The notes below the pieces were generated by a model. It was not told the origin of the DNA. It ran no database searches and saw only the letters and a list, made by a program, of their open reading frames with translations. A stretch of 35,412 bases of DNA from Candidatus Cloacimonadota bacterium (GTDB taxonomy: Bacteria; Cloacimonadota; Cloacimonadia; Cloacimonadales; TCS61). Shown piece by piece: positions 19,905 through 31,177 of this stretch. The stretch is from assembly GCA_016935235.1 (NCBI GenBank), contig JAFGRJ010000147.1:1-35412 (forward strand). The letters run 5' to 3'. The translations under genes and the position numbers were made by a program. Every line of letters begins with the position of its first letter. The first letter of the stretch is position 1.

Positions 19905-20504
19905 TCAGGCTTCGTTCTTTTTATCGTTTCTGATAAAGTTTATACGCTGGTTACGGAATATTACACTACATTTAATATTTTTTGAAGCCAGGCGGGGATA
20001 AAAGATAAAGCCAGACTTCTTGGCACCGGGGAGGATAGTACCAAAATGAAAGGAGTAAGTAATCAGATTCTGTTTGGCTTCCCGCCATTCATCAACCAGG
20101 GCTGGCTCTTTCTCACCAACCAGTTCCACTATCCTGAGATCAAAATCATCAGGAAGGAGCATTTTTTCAACATAATCAGTAGAAACTATATCGAACTGGT
20201 TACCGAACTGATCCAGCAGGTTAATATCTTCCGGTGTTATATTGATGCTACTCTTGGTAAGGTTCTTGGCCGATATGAAAAATGTACTGAAATAATCGGA
20301 CAGGTTATCAGGTTCCTTAGTCCAATATCGATTTTCCACAGTAAGAAGGACATCTTCTGCGGAAATAACTGCCACTTCTTCAACTATCTCAACCCCGGGT
20401 GAAGGCAGAGGGACATATCGCATGGAGCAGGCAGTAAAAACAATACTGATTAAAAGCAGAAGAAAGAACTTGTAATGATGGGAGCGAAGAAGTTCAAATG
20501 CCAT
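19905..20504 (-). CDS. Predicted lipoprotein of unknown function
   Basis: N-terminus 'FFLLLLISIVFTACSMRYVPLPSPG' with a lipobox-like FTAC; C-terminal beta-rich region; between gyrA and aspS on the same strand. Confidence 0.7.
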   Translation of the reverse strand: MAFELLRSHHYKFFLLLLISIVFTACSMRYVPLPSPGVEIVEEVAVISAEDVLLTVENRYWTKEPDNLSDYFSTFFISAKNLTKSSINITPEDINLLDQFGNQFDIVSTDYVEKMLLPDDFDLRIVELVGEKEPALVDEWREAKQNLITYSFHFGTILPGAKKSGFIFYPRLASKNIKCSVIFRNQRINFIRNDKKNEA

Positions 20505-20560
20505 AATAATCCAGATACCCTCCTTGCCTGCAGAGAAAAGAAGATAACAGGATTGTCAAA

Positions 20561-23080
20561 TTATTTTCCTTCTTCTTCAGATTCTTCATTCATTTCTTCA
20601 ATATCGGAATTATCGACAGCGGGAGGCTCATTTTCATCATCAGCAGTTTCCCCTTCTTCTTCTGCCGGTATTCTGGTTATATCAAAGACTTTGTCGTTCT
20701 CGTTCAATTCTATCAGTTTAACACCCTGGGTATTGCGTCCGATACAGCTTATCTTTTCAACAGCCTGTCTGATGATCATGCCATCTTTGGTAACAATCAT
20801 CAGATCATCATTATCCACTACTTCCAGCAGGGAGATAAGATAGCCATTGCGCTGGGTAGTCTTCAGGGTTATAACACCCTTGGATCCACGCCTGGTTGTT
20901 TTATAATTACTGATGATAGTTCTTTTTCCGAAACCATTTTCGCTGATTGCCAGCAGGGTACCTTCTCTCTTGACCACCACCATGGCTACCAGTCGGTCAT
21001 TATTGCGCAGGCTTATACCCCGCACACCCTGGGAATTTCTACCCATGGGGCGCACATCGCCTTCATCGAAACGGTTGGCAAAGCCATTCCTGGTGGCAAG
21101 GATAATATGGTTATTACCTTCTGTTATCTTGGCATCGATCAGTTGATCTCCATCATTGAGCTTGATGGCGATGATACCGTTCACCCGCGGTCTGGAAAAA
21201 GCATTGAGCTCGGTCTTCTTGACCGTTCCATTTCTGGTAGCCATAAGCACAAAATGAGGTAAGTCGAAATCTCTCACGGTAACATAAGCCTCAATCTTCT
21301 CTTCATTCTCCAGCTGCAGGAGATTAACGATCGCTTTACCCCTTGCCAGCCGGCTGACCTTGGGGATACGGTGAACTTTCAGCCAGTGACATTTCCCCAG
21401 ATTGGTAAAGAATAGGATATAGGCATGAGTGGAAGCGATAAAGATACTCTCCACGAAATCTTCTTCCTTCAGGTTAGAACCAGCCAGACCCTTACCACCA
21501 CGACCCTGCTTGCGATATGTATCCGTCGGCAACCTCTTGATATAACCCTGATGTGATATAGTTACTACCATGTCTTCATCGGCAATCATATCTTCAGTTC
21601 CGATATCAGCATTACCCTCGAGGATGATGGTGCGGCGCTCATCTTCATATTTATCCTTGATTTCCTTGACCTCTTTCTTGATGATTTTCATGCGCAGGCT
21701 TTTCTTATCCAAGATATCCCTGAGTTTCTTGATAGTCTTGATTAGCTCCTGATATTCTTCTTCGATTTTCTCCCTTTCCAGTCCGGTTAATTTCTGTAAT
21801 CTCATGTCCAGAATAGCTTTAGCCTGGATCTCAGTTAACTTGAAACGTTGCTGTAAATTATCACTGGCGTCTGCAACTGTTTTTGATTCCCTGATGGTGG
21901 TGATTATTGCATCAATATTATCAAGTGCGATACGATAACCTTCCAGAATGTGTAGTCTCTGTTCCGCATTCCTCAATTCAAAGGTGGTTCTTCTAACGAC
22001 AACTTCATGGCGGAAATCGATATAATTCTGAATAAGGTCTTTGATATTAATAACCATGGGAACCCCGTTCACCAGGGTCCGGTTATTCACGCTGAAACTT
22101 GTCTGCAGCTGGGAATATTTATAGAGTTTGTTTAGGACAGAGGATGCTTCGGTTCCTTTTTTAAGTGCAATAACAAGTCTCATACCCTGTCTTCCCGATT
22201 CATCCCTGATATCGGCGATACCTTCAATTCTTTTTTCTTTGACCAGGCTCACAATCTTGTCGATAAGGATCGTTTTGTTGAGCTGATAGGGCAATTCGGA
22301 GACAATGATGGATTCGTTGCCGTTGTTTTTCAATTCTATGGTTGCTTTCCCCCGGATAATGATTCTCCCGTATCCGGTAGCGAAATATTCTCTTATCCCT
22401 TCCCGACCGATTATATAACCACCGGTGGGGAAATCGGGTCCTTTGATATATTTGAGCAGGTCCAGAGGCGGCATTTCAGGATCATCGATCAGGGCAGTAA
22501 TTGCATTGCAGACTTCCCCGATATGATGAGGGGGCATATTGGTAGCCATCCCCACAGCTATCCCCGAGGAACCGTTGACAATCAGGTTGGGAAATTTGGA
22601 GGGAAAAATTACCGGTTCTTTGCGGGTATCATCATAGTTGGGGATAAAATCAACAGTTTCCTTGTCCAGATCCGACATCAAATCAACCGCTTCTTTTTGC
22701 AGGCGGGCTTCCGTATAACGCATGGCTGCTGGAGGATCTCCGTCCTGGGAGCCGAAATTCCCCTGACCATCTACCAGCATATAACGCAAACTCCAGGGCT
22801 GGGCCATTCTAACCAGGGTCGGGTAGATGACCTGTTCCCCATGCGGATGATAATTACCGGAAGTATCTCCCGCGATCTTGGCGCATTTCCTGAAACCTTT
22901 CCCCGGTTGAAGATTCAGTTCATGCATGGCAAAAAGGATGCGTCTCTGGGAAGGTTTCAACCCATCCCTGACATCAGGCAGAGCCCTGGAAACAATTACA
23001 CTCATGGAATATTCCAGATAGGATTTCTTGAGAATATCCTCAATTTCCAAATATTCGATCCTTGATCTATCGTGAATCAT
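20561..23080 (-). CDS. gyrA: DNA gyrase subunit A
   Basis: 839 aa. '[22 protein letters not shown]', catalytic '[10 protein letters not shown]' (Tyr122 equivalent), GyrA-box-like 'QGRGGKG', acidic C-terminal tail. Confidence 0.96.
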   Translation of the reverse strand: MIHDRSRIEYLEIEDILKKSYLEYSMSVIVSRALPDVRDGLKPSQRRILFAMHELNLQPGKGFRKCAKIAGDTSGNYHPHGEQVIYPTLVRMAQPWSLRYMLVDGQGNFGSQDGDPPAAMRYTEARLQKEAVDLMSDLDKETVDFIPNYDDTRKEPVIFPSKFPNLIVNGSSGIAVGMATNMPPHHIGEVCNAITALIDDPEMPPLDLLKYIKGPDFPTGGYIIGREGIREYFATGYGRIIIRGKATIELKNNGNESIIVSELPYQLNKTILIDKIVSLVKEKRIEGIADIRDESGRQGMRLVIALKKGTEASSVLNKLYKYSQLQTSFSVNNRTLVNGVPMVINIKDLIQNYIDFRHEVVVRRTTFELRNAEQRLHILEGYRIALDNIDAIITTIRESKTVADASDNLQQRFKLTEIQAKAILDMRLQKLTGLEREKIEEEYQELIKTIKKLRDILDKKSLRMKIIKKEVKEIKDKYEDERRTIILEGNADIGTEDMIADEDMVVTISHQGYIKRLPTDTYRKQGRGGKGLAGSNLKEEDFVESIFIASTHAYILFFTNLGKCHWLKVHRIPKVSRLARGKAIVNLLQLENEEKIEAYVTVRDFDLPHFVLMATRNGTVKKTELNAFSRPRVNGIIAIKLNDGDQLIDAKITEGNNHIILATRNGFANRFDEGDVRPMGRNSQGVRGISLRNNDRLVAMVVVKREGTLLAISENGFGKRTIISNYKTTRRGSKGVITLKTTQRNGYLISLLEVVDNDDLMIVTKDGMIIRQAVEKISCIGRNTQGVKLIELNENDKVFDITRIPAEEEGETADDENEPPAVDNSDIEEMNEESEEEGK

Positions 23081-23091
23081 CAGTCCTCCAA

Positions 23092-25008
<1,917 letters not shown>

Positions 25009-25045
25009 TTAATGATCATAATTCATTTTTCAATCTTAATCAGGT

Positions 25046-25076
25046 ACTATATCAGCATAAGCTGGATATGTGTCAA
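25046..25076 (-). promoter_or_regulatory. Candidate promoter of the gyrB-gyrA run
   Basis: Minus strand TTGACA (25071-25076), 19-nt spacer, TATAGT (25046-25051), ~60 nt upstream of the gyrB ATG. The long spacer lowers confidence. Confidence 0.35.
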
Positions 25077-25272
25077 TTAATTTATTTTCATAATCTTAAC
25101 AGTTTTCGGGCAGGAAACAACTCATTAAAAATAATTTAGTTATTTTATTATTCTACAAATAGTTAACTAGCGTTACTTCACTGTGATAAATATTTCTTCC
25201 GTTAGATTAATGGTAACTACATATATTAAAATAAGATATGATATATTTCAAGAATGAAATTATGCTTAACTG

Positions 25273-25845
25273 CTATTCCTGATCCAGAAGGTTTTTCCAT
25301 TTATCTGATTGAGAAGAGGAATTACTGAGCTGGCCAAGGCTAACAACCACATCCACTGTGCTTCTACGGGCAATAAGGGCATCTGCTGTGGGTTGTGAAT
25401 AGATAATCCTATCCTTTTCAACTTCTTCTGAATAACGGTACTTTTTTTCTCCAAGGTATAAACCGGCATTTTCCAATCTCAGTTTAGCTTCTGTAATGGT
25501 GAGGTTTTCCAGAAAGGGGATGCGGATCATTTCAGGACCTTCACTGACTGCAACCTTGATGGTGCGAAAGCGTTTGGTTCTGATATCAGGATGAGGATCC
25601 TGAGAAATGATCTTCCCTTTTTCAAATTCATCACTGTTAATATTTTCGATGCCCTCTATATAAAGTTTCAGATCCTTGCAGGTTTTCACAGCCACATCGA
25701 AGTCCATGCCAATCAGGTTGGGCACCATGACTTCGTTGCGGTGTCCCACGATGAGTTTCATGATGATATTGACACCGATAAAAGCAAAAAGGAAAAGCAG
25801 AAACAAAATAACAACAATTTTTCCTAAAGCCTTGATACTATTCAT
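25273..25845 (-). CDS. Single-pass membrane protein with PASTA domains, no kinase domain
   Basis: N-terminal TM 'IVVILFLLFLFAFIGVNIIM'; PASTA-like 'VMVPNLIGMDFDVAVKTCKDLKLYI...GKIISQDPHPDIRTKRFRTIKVAVSEG' and 'IRIPFLENLTITEAKLRLENAGLYLG...DRIIYSQPTADALIARRSTVDVVVSLG'. Confidence 0.88.
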   Translation of the reverse strand: MNSIKALGKIVVILFLLFLFAFIGVNIIMKLIVGHRNEVMVPNLIGMDFDVAVKTCKDLKLYIEGIENINSDEFEKGKIISQDPHPDIRTKRFRTIKVAVSEGPEMIRIPFLENLTITEAKLRLENAGLYLGEKKYRYSEEVEKDRIIYSQPTADALIARRSTVDVVVSLGQLSNSSSQSDKWKNLLDQE

Positions 25846-25854
25846 TCAGGGCTC

Positions 25855-27174
25855 CTATCCTTTTTTTCTCATTCTGGCAGCAAAGGTACCATCCAGATGG
25901 TGTTTAAAAGGTATTACGCTGAGGTAACCCCTATCAGTAAAGGATGCAGGGATAATTCTGGATGCATCTTCCAGTATGAAATCCTTATTATGAGCCAGAA
26001 ATTCTTCCACCTGCTTCTGATTTTCTTCGGGATTCATGGTGCACGTACTGTAGAGCATTATACCATTACGTTTTACAAAAGCAGCACCTGTCTTCAAGGC
26101 TTTTTTCTGTAATTTTAATATTTCGGACATATCCTGATTTAACTGCCAGCGCAATTCAGGTTTTTTCTGGAAAACCCCCCAACCACTGCAGGGCACATCC
26201 AGCAGCACCCTGTCAAAGGCTGCTGCCCGTGGACCATATTTAAAGGCGTCCATAGCCAGAACTTTTACATTTTTTATCTGCAGACGGTCCAGATTCTGTT
26301 TTACTTTTTTAATTTTAGCAGGTATTTTGTCAATTGCAATAACTTCCCCCGTGTTATCCATGAGTTCAGAGATATAAGATGTTTTACCGCCTGGACCGGC
26401 AAACATATCCAGGACCGCTTCATTTTGTTCCGGTTCCAGCAGTTCCACTACCAGTGCTGCGGCAGCATCCTGGATAGAGAAGTAACCTTCACTGAAAGCC
26501 ACGTTCTGCATCACTTCATGGATCTGATCGGTGATGGCGATATTCTCAGAGGCTTTTGAAGGTTCAATCATGATACCACGTCTCTGGAAATATTCAATTA
26601 ATTTACTCCTGTCGGTAGCAAAACGATTAACCCTTATACTCAAACGGGGGTTCTGATTGAAATAATTACACAACTTTTCGGTATCCTGAACTCCCCAGTA
26701 TTCAATCCATTTTTCTATGAGGGAAATGGGAAAGGAATATTGCACAGCCAATCGGGATGGTTCTACAGACGGGAAATCCACACCGGGTGATCTGAGATAG
26801 GCCCGAAGAACTGCATTGACAAAAGCGCCAATTGCATCGTTGAATATTCTTTTTGCGAGTTCCACAGTCTCATGCACAGCGGCATGGGCAGGTATGAAAT
26901 CACAGTATCTTAACTGATATAGACCCAGGTACAGCAGAATCCTGATTTTTAGGGGAGTGTTTTCATATTTATCTTCATCCACAAAGCAGGAAATAATATA
27001 ATCCAGGTTCCCTTTCATTTTGATCACTCCCTTGACCAGATGAGAGAGGAAATCATGGTCTCTCTTAGAGAAGGCGTTCCTATCCATTACCTGATGCAGG
27101 AGATGATTGGAGAAGAGATTTTTACTGAAGACCTTATTGATTATTTTATAGGCTTCTTGCCGGATATCAGTCAT
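25855..27174 (-). CDS. rsmB: 16S rRNA (cytosine-967-C5)-methyltransferase
   Basis: 439 aa. NusB-like N-terminus, SAM motif 'AVLDMFAGPGGKTSYISELM', 'LLDVPCSGWGVFQKKPELRW', 'MLYSTCTMNPEENQKQV'. Confidence 0.94.
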   Translation of the reverse strand: MTDIRQEAYKIINKVFSKNLFSNHLLHQVMDRNAFSKRDHDFLSHLVKGVIKMKGNLDYIISCFVDEDKYENTPLKIRILLYLGLYQLRYCDFIPAHAAVHETVELAKRIFNDAIGAFVNAVLRAYLRSPGVDFPSVEPSRLAVQYSFPISLIEKWIEYWGVQDTEKLCNYFNQNPRLSIRVNRFATDRSKLIEYFQRRGIMIEPSKASENIAITDQIHEVMQNVAFSEGYFSIQDAAAALVVELLEPEQNEAVLDMFAGPGGKTSYISELMDNTGEVIAIDKIPAKIKKVKQNLDRLQIKNVKVLAMDAFKYGPRAAAFDRVLLDVPCSGWGVFQKKPELRWQLNQDMSEILKLQKKALKTGAAFVKRNGIMLYSTCTMNPEENQKQVEEFLAHNKDFILEDASRIIPASFTDRGYLSVIPFKHHLDGTFAARMRKKG

Positions 27175-27785
27175 AAATTTTTAATTGAGTATAGGAATCT
27201 GATGGAATTCTTGATGAGATCCTCGGCGGATTCGTAGTTCTTTTCGTCTTTAAGAAGTTCCGTAAAAGCTCTCCTGATATCCTGAATGCGGTAACCCAAG
27301 GTAAGCAGAGCAGTTTCAGTTTCAGCGACAAGGACAGCCATCTTATCGGATTTGATCGTCGGTTTCAGATCAATGCCGATTTTTTCCACTTTATCTTTAA
27401 GTTCTATGATAAGTCTTTCGGCAGATTTCTTGCCGATGCCCGGGATAGTAGCTATCAGACTGGCATTCGCTGTTTTTATGGCCTGGATGAAGTCTTTCAC
27501 AGACAGCCCTGACAATATGGAAAGTGCTATCCTGGGACCAATCTTGGCAACCGAGATAAGATCACGGAAAAGTTCTTTTTCAGCCAGGGTTAAAAATCCA
27601 AATAACCTGACGCCATCGGTATCGTTAAAACTGTAATGGATAAACAGGTTCACTTCTTCCCCTGTGCGGGGTAATTTATCATAGGTACTGAGTGGAATAT
27701 TGACCTCATAGCCCACTCCGGCACATTCAATATTAAGTAAAAGCGGGGTTTTTGAGGAAAGGAGACCTTTAAGATAGGCTATCAA
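27171..27785 (-). CDS. ruvA: Holliday junction branch migration protein RuvA
   Basis: 'MIAYLKGLLSSKTPLLLNIECAGVGYEVNIPLSTY', HhH 'LISVAKIGPRIALSILSG', 'IATIPGIGKKSAERLIIELKDKV'. Confidence 0.95.
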   Translation of the reverse strand: MIAYLKGLLSSKTPLLLNIECAGVGYEVNIPLSTYDKLPRTGEEVNLFIHYSFNDTDGVRLFGFLTLAEKELFRDLISVAKIGPRIALSILSGLSVKDFIQAIKTANASLIATIPGIGKKSAERLIIELKDKVEKIGIDLKPTIKSDKMAVLVAETETALLTLGYRIQDIRRAFTELLKDEKNYESAEDLIKNSIRFLYSIKNL

Positions 27786-28279
27786 TTGCTGCTCCCCAGC
27801 CCTGCGACAGCAAATTTCACCTTATTGTGCAGGCAGAGGGCTGCTGCCAGAGCATCGGTAGCGTCCCTGGTACGGGCATCAAATTCAAGGTTGAGAATTT
27901 TTTGCACCATATAAGCCACCTGTTCCTTGGAAGCGCTACCATTACCTACAACCGATTTCTTTATTTCACGGGGAGAATACTCGAAAATCTTAATATCCTG
28001 CTGAGCCAGAGCCAGAATTATCGCACCCCGGGCATGTCCGAGGGTAAAAGCGGCATTCATGTTCTTACCATAGAAAATAGTCTCCACTGCTGCTAATTCC
28101 GGTTGGTGTAAGGTTATAATTCTCGTAAATTCATTGTAGATATGGGACAATCTTTCCCCGAGAGTACCTCCAGTGCTTTCTATAACACCACAACCAGCAG
28201 CATTGATTCTTAATTTGTCTACATCCAGCAGACCATAACCACAAATCTGGCTGCCAGGATCAACTCCAAGAATTATCAA
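27782..28279 (-). CDS. ruvC: Crossover junction endodeoxyribonuclease RuvC
   Basis: 'MIILGVDPGSQICGYGLLD', 'LAAVETIFYGKNMNAAFTLGHARGAIILA', 'ATDALAAALCL'. Confidence 0.96.
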   Translation of the reverse strand: MIILGVDPGSQICGYGLLDVDKLRINAAGCGVIESTGGTLGERLSHIYNEFTRIITLHQPELAAVETIFYGKNMNAAFTLGHARGAIILALAQQDIKIFEYSPREIKKSVVGNGSASKEQVAYMVQKILNLEFDARTRDATDALAAALCLHNKVKFAVAGLGSSN

Positions 28280-29025
28280 TCTTCCGATATCCTTTCCAAA
28301 ACTTCGTCGGAGAACTCATAATTAGCGTAAACTCTTTGTACATCATCAAGATCTTCCAGCTGATCGATAAGCTTGAAAAGCGATTCCGCAAAATCATCAG
28401 CATTTATTGTATTCTTGGGAACACGCACCAGCTCGGCTTTTTCGATCCTGTAACCTGCTTCACTGAGGATATTATAGATCACATGCAGATCATTATAGGA
28501 TGTATGAATCTCATAAACGTCATCGGCAGTAACTATATCTTCAGCCCCGGCATCGAGGGCATTCATCATCAGTTCATCTTCATCGACATCCTCCCGGGGA
28601 ATCTCAATCAGACCTTTCTGGACAAACATCCAGGCTACTGATCCGCTTTCCGCAAGATTCCCCCCGAATTTATTGAAGACATGTCTGATTTCGGAGACAG
28701 TCCTCAACTTATTATCTGTGAGAGCTTCGACCAGGATTGCCACTCCGTTGATGCCATAACCCTCATAGATAAGGCTCTCATAATTCACACCATCAATTTC
28801 ACCTGTTCCCCGTTTAATAGCCCTGTCTATATTGGTGTTGGGCATATTAGCACTGCGGGCATTTTCTATGGCTAATCTCAGCCGGGGATTACTATCAGCG
28901 TCTCCCCCGCCTTCCCGGGCTGCCACAATGATCTCTTTGACCAATCTAGTAAAAAGCTTGCCTTTTCTGGCATCAACAGCGCCCTTTCTTCTTTTTATGG
29001 TGCTCCATTTGCTGTGTCCTGACAT
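28276..29025 (-). CDS. YebC/PmpR family protein
   Basis: Likely start MSGHSKWSTIKRRKGAVDARKGKLFTRLVKEI at 29025 (ORF given as 28276..29040). Confidence 0.95.
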   Translation of the reverse strand: MSGHSKWSTIKRRKGAVDARKGKLFTRLVKEIIVAAREGGGDADSNPRLRLAIENARSANMPNTNIDRAIKRGTGEIDGVNYESLIYEGYGINGVAILVEALTDNKLRTVSEIRHVFNKFGGNLAESGSVAWMFVQKGLIEIPREDVDEDELMMNALDAGAEDIVTADDVYEIHTSYNDLHVIYNILSEAGYRIEKAELVRVPKNTINADDFAESLFKLIDQLEDLDDVQRVYANYEFSDEVLERISED

Positions 29026-29054
29026 CTTATCCTCCGGCAAATCCTGCCGTAATC

Positions 29055-31094
29055 CTATTCTTCCCTTTTACTGGCTTCAGCAATGATACGGGCAGCTATT
29101 TCATCGGGAACTTTCTCGTAATGGGAAAACCTCTGATTGAAACGACCCCGTCCCTGGGTGAGCGATTTCAGGGCTGGGTAATAATTGAACAATTCAGCCA
29201 GAGGCATCTGAGCATTAAGGATCTGTTTTTTACCCTTCTGTTCCATTCCCAGTATCTTACCACGGCGTGTTGATACATCCCCCATCACATCTCCCATATA
29301 TTCTGTGGGAATGATAATCTGAAGTTCATGAATGGGTTCCAGTAGAATCGGCTCAGCGACCTCAAAGGCTTTTTTCAGTCCCTGGGAGGAAGCAATCTTG
29401 AAAGCCATTTCAGAAGAATCTACATCATGGAAGCTCCCGTAATAACATTCCACGCTGATATCAACCACAGGATGACCTGATATGATACCTTTGCCCATGA
29501 TTTCTTTCAATCCTTTCTCGATCGCCGGCAGGAATTTACTGGGGATTACCCCGCCAACAATGGAATCGATGAACTCAAAGCCTTCTCCCCGTTCTTTAGG
29601 GTTCACTTTAAAATAGACTTCAGCGTACTGACCCCGACCACCTGATTGTTTCTTGTGTTTATAACTAACGTCAGCTTTCCCCTTGACAGTTTCTTTATAT
29701 GGAATAGCAGGCAGTTTCAGGACGGCATCAATTTTGAATCTCGACTTGAGCTTCTTCTGCAGATACTGGATCTGCTGTTCACCTATACCAGCGAGGACAT
29801 TTTCATTGGTCTCTGAATTCATTTCCAGTTTCATGGTAGGATCTTCATCAAGGAGTTTACTTAGAGCGGCTCCGATCTTATCCTCATCACTCTGATTAAC
29901 AGCCTTAACTGTCTGCCAGTAGACCGTTGTGGGCAAATCTACCTCCGGAAAGCGATAGGGTGAATTAGGACTCAGGAGTGAATTAAAGGAACGACCATTC
30001 TTCAATTTCACCAGGGCACCCATATCTCCGGGCATTACTATATCAGTTTCATGACGATTTTTACCCAGGATATGGTACATGGAACCTATTTTATCCTTGC
30101 TGTCTTTTTCCGGGACGAGTACATCCATCCCGCTTTTCAATTCTCCCGAATATACCCTGACATAAGCTATATCACCTACATTGGGATCTGAAAAAGATTT
30201 AAAGATGTAGGCAATAAGGTCTTTAACCGTAGTGGTGTTTACGATCACTTCCTTTTTATCCTTAAACATCTTCAATTCATGTTTATCCTGAGGAGAAGGC
30301 AGATAATCTATGAAAGCATTGAGCAGTTCGTCAACAGCAATATTCTTGGTTGCGGAAGTAACAAAAACCGGCATGAGGGTACCCTTAGCCACAGCCATTT
30401 TTATACCCCTGGAAAGTTCTTCGTCACTTAATTCTCCCCTTTCAAAATATTTTTCCAGCAAGGCGTCATCACTCTCAGCAACCGCTTCCATAAGGCTGAG
30501 CTTGCTTTCTTCCACCAGAGTTGCCATCTCTGCCGGTATATCTCTCTGTTCCCCCTTGATAAATGCTTTACCTTTTATTATGTCCACAATACCTTCAAAC
30601 CTGTGTTCAGCTCCAATGGGCAGAAATATGGGTATGGGTACCAGATCGGTGTTTTCCTTGATCGCTTCCAGGGTTTTATTAAAGTCAGCTCCCTCACTGT
30701 CCATTCTGTTGATAATCAATCCTTTCGAGATATTTATTTCCTCAAGCAATTCGATGCTTCTCTCCAGAGTAACTTCGAAACCTGAGGCAGCGTTAGCCAT
30801 AAAAAGAATCGTTTCGGTAGCCACAGCAGCTGAAATCTGTTCGCTGGCAAAATCCGCTGAACCAGGAGCATCCAATATATTTATCGTTTTATTCTTCCAT
30901 TTAAAATTAGCCATACTCAAGGACATGGACATTCCTTTCTCAATTTCTTCCGTGCTGAAATCCATTACAGTATTACCTTCTTCAATTTTACCGACTCTTG
31001 AGGTTGCCTTGGCATTAAAGAGCATCTGCTCAATCAGGCTGGTCTTACCTGCTCCGCTGGAACCGACAAATGCGATATTTCTGATATCCTTCAT
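29055..31094 (-). CDS. Elongation factor G-like GTPase (EF-G2-type paralogue)
   Basis: 679 aa. P-loop GSSGAGKTS, G3 DAPGSADF, G4-like INRMDSEGADF, EF-G domain IV/V-like C-terminus 'SYKHKKQSGGRGQYAEVYFKV...LQIIIPTEYMGDVMGDVSTRRGKILGMEQKG'. Confidence 0.92.
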   Translation of the reverse strand: MKDIRNIAFVGSSGAGKTSLIEQMLFNAKATSRVGKIEEGNTVMDFSTEEIEKGMSMSLSMANFKWKNKTINILDAPGSADFASEQISAAVATETILFMANAASGFEVTLERSIELLEEINISKGLIINRMDSEGADFNKTLEAIKENTDLVPIPIFLPIGAEHRFEGIVDIIKGKAFIKGEQRDIPAEMATLVEESKLSLMEAVAESDDALLEKYFERGELSDEELSRGIKMAVAKGTLMPVFVTSATKNIAVDELLNAFIDYLPSPQDKHELKMFKDKKEVIVNTTTVKDLIAYIFKSFSDPNVGDIAYVRVYSGELKSGMDVLVPEKDSKDKIGSMYHILGKNRHETDIVMPGDMGALVKLKNGRSFNSLLSPNSPYRFPEVDLPTTVYWQTVKAVNQSDEDKIGAALSKLLDEDPTMKLEMNSETNENVLAGIGEQQIQYLQKKLKSRFKIDAVLKLPAIPYKETVKGKADVSYKHKKQSGGRGQYAEVYFKVNPKERGEGFEFIDSIVGGVIPSKFLPAIEKGLKEIMGKGIISGHPVVDISVECYYGSFHDVDSSEMAFKIASSQGLKKAFEVAEPILLEPIHELQIIIPTEYMGDVMGDVSTRRGKILGMEQKGKKQILNAQMPLAELFNYYPALKSLTQGRGRFNQRFSHYEKVPDEIAARIIAEASKREE

Positions 31095-31177
31095 AACTTC
31101 CTCGCTAATATTTTATTTTTCAGGATTTTCTTTTCAGGTCAGACAAAAAAAATTGCGCCTAAATTCTTGTCAATATC

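Noticed and set aside
22523-23065. 180-aa ORF antisense to gyrA
   Set aside because: Shadow ORF on a highly conserved gene.
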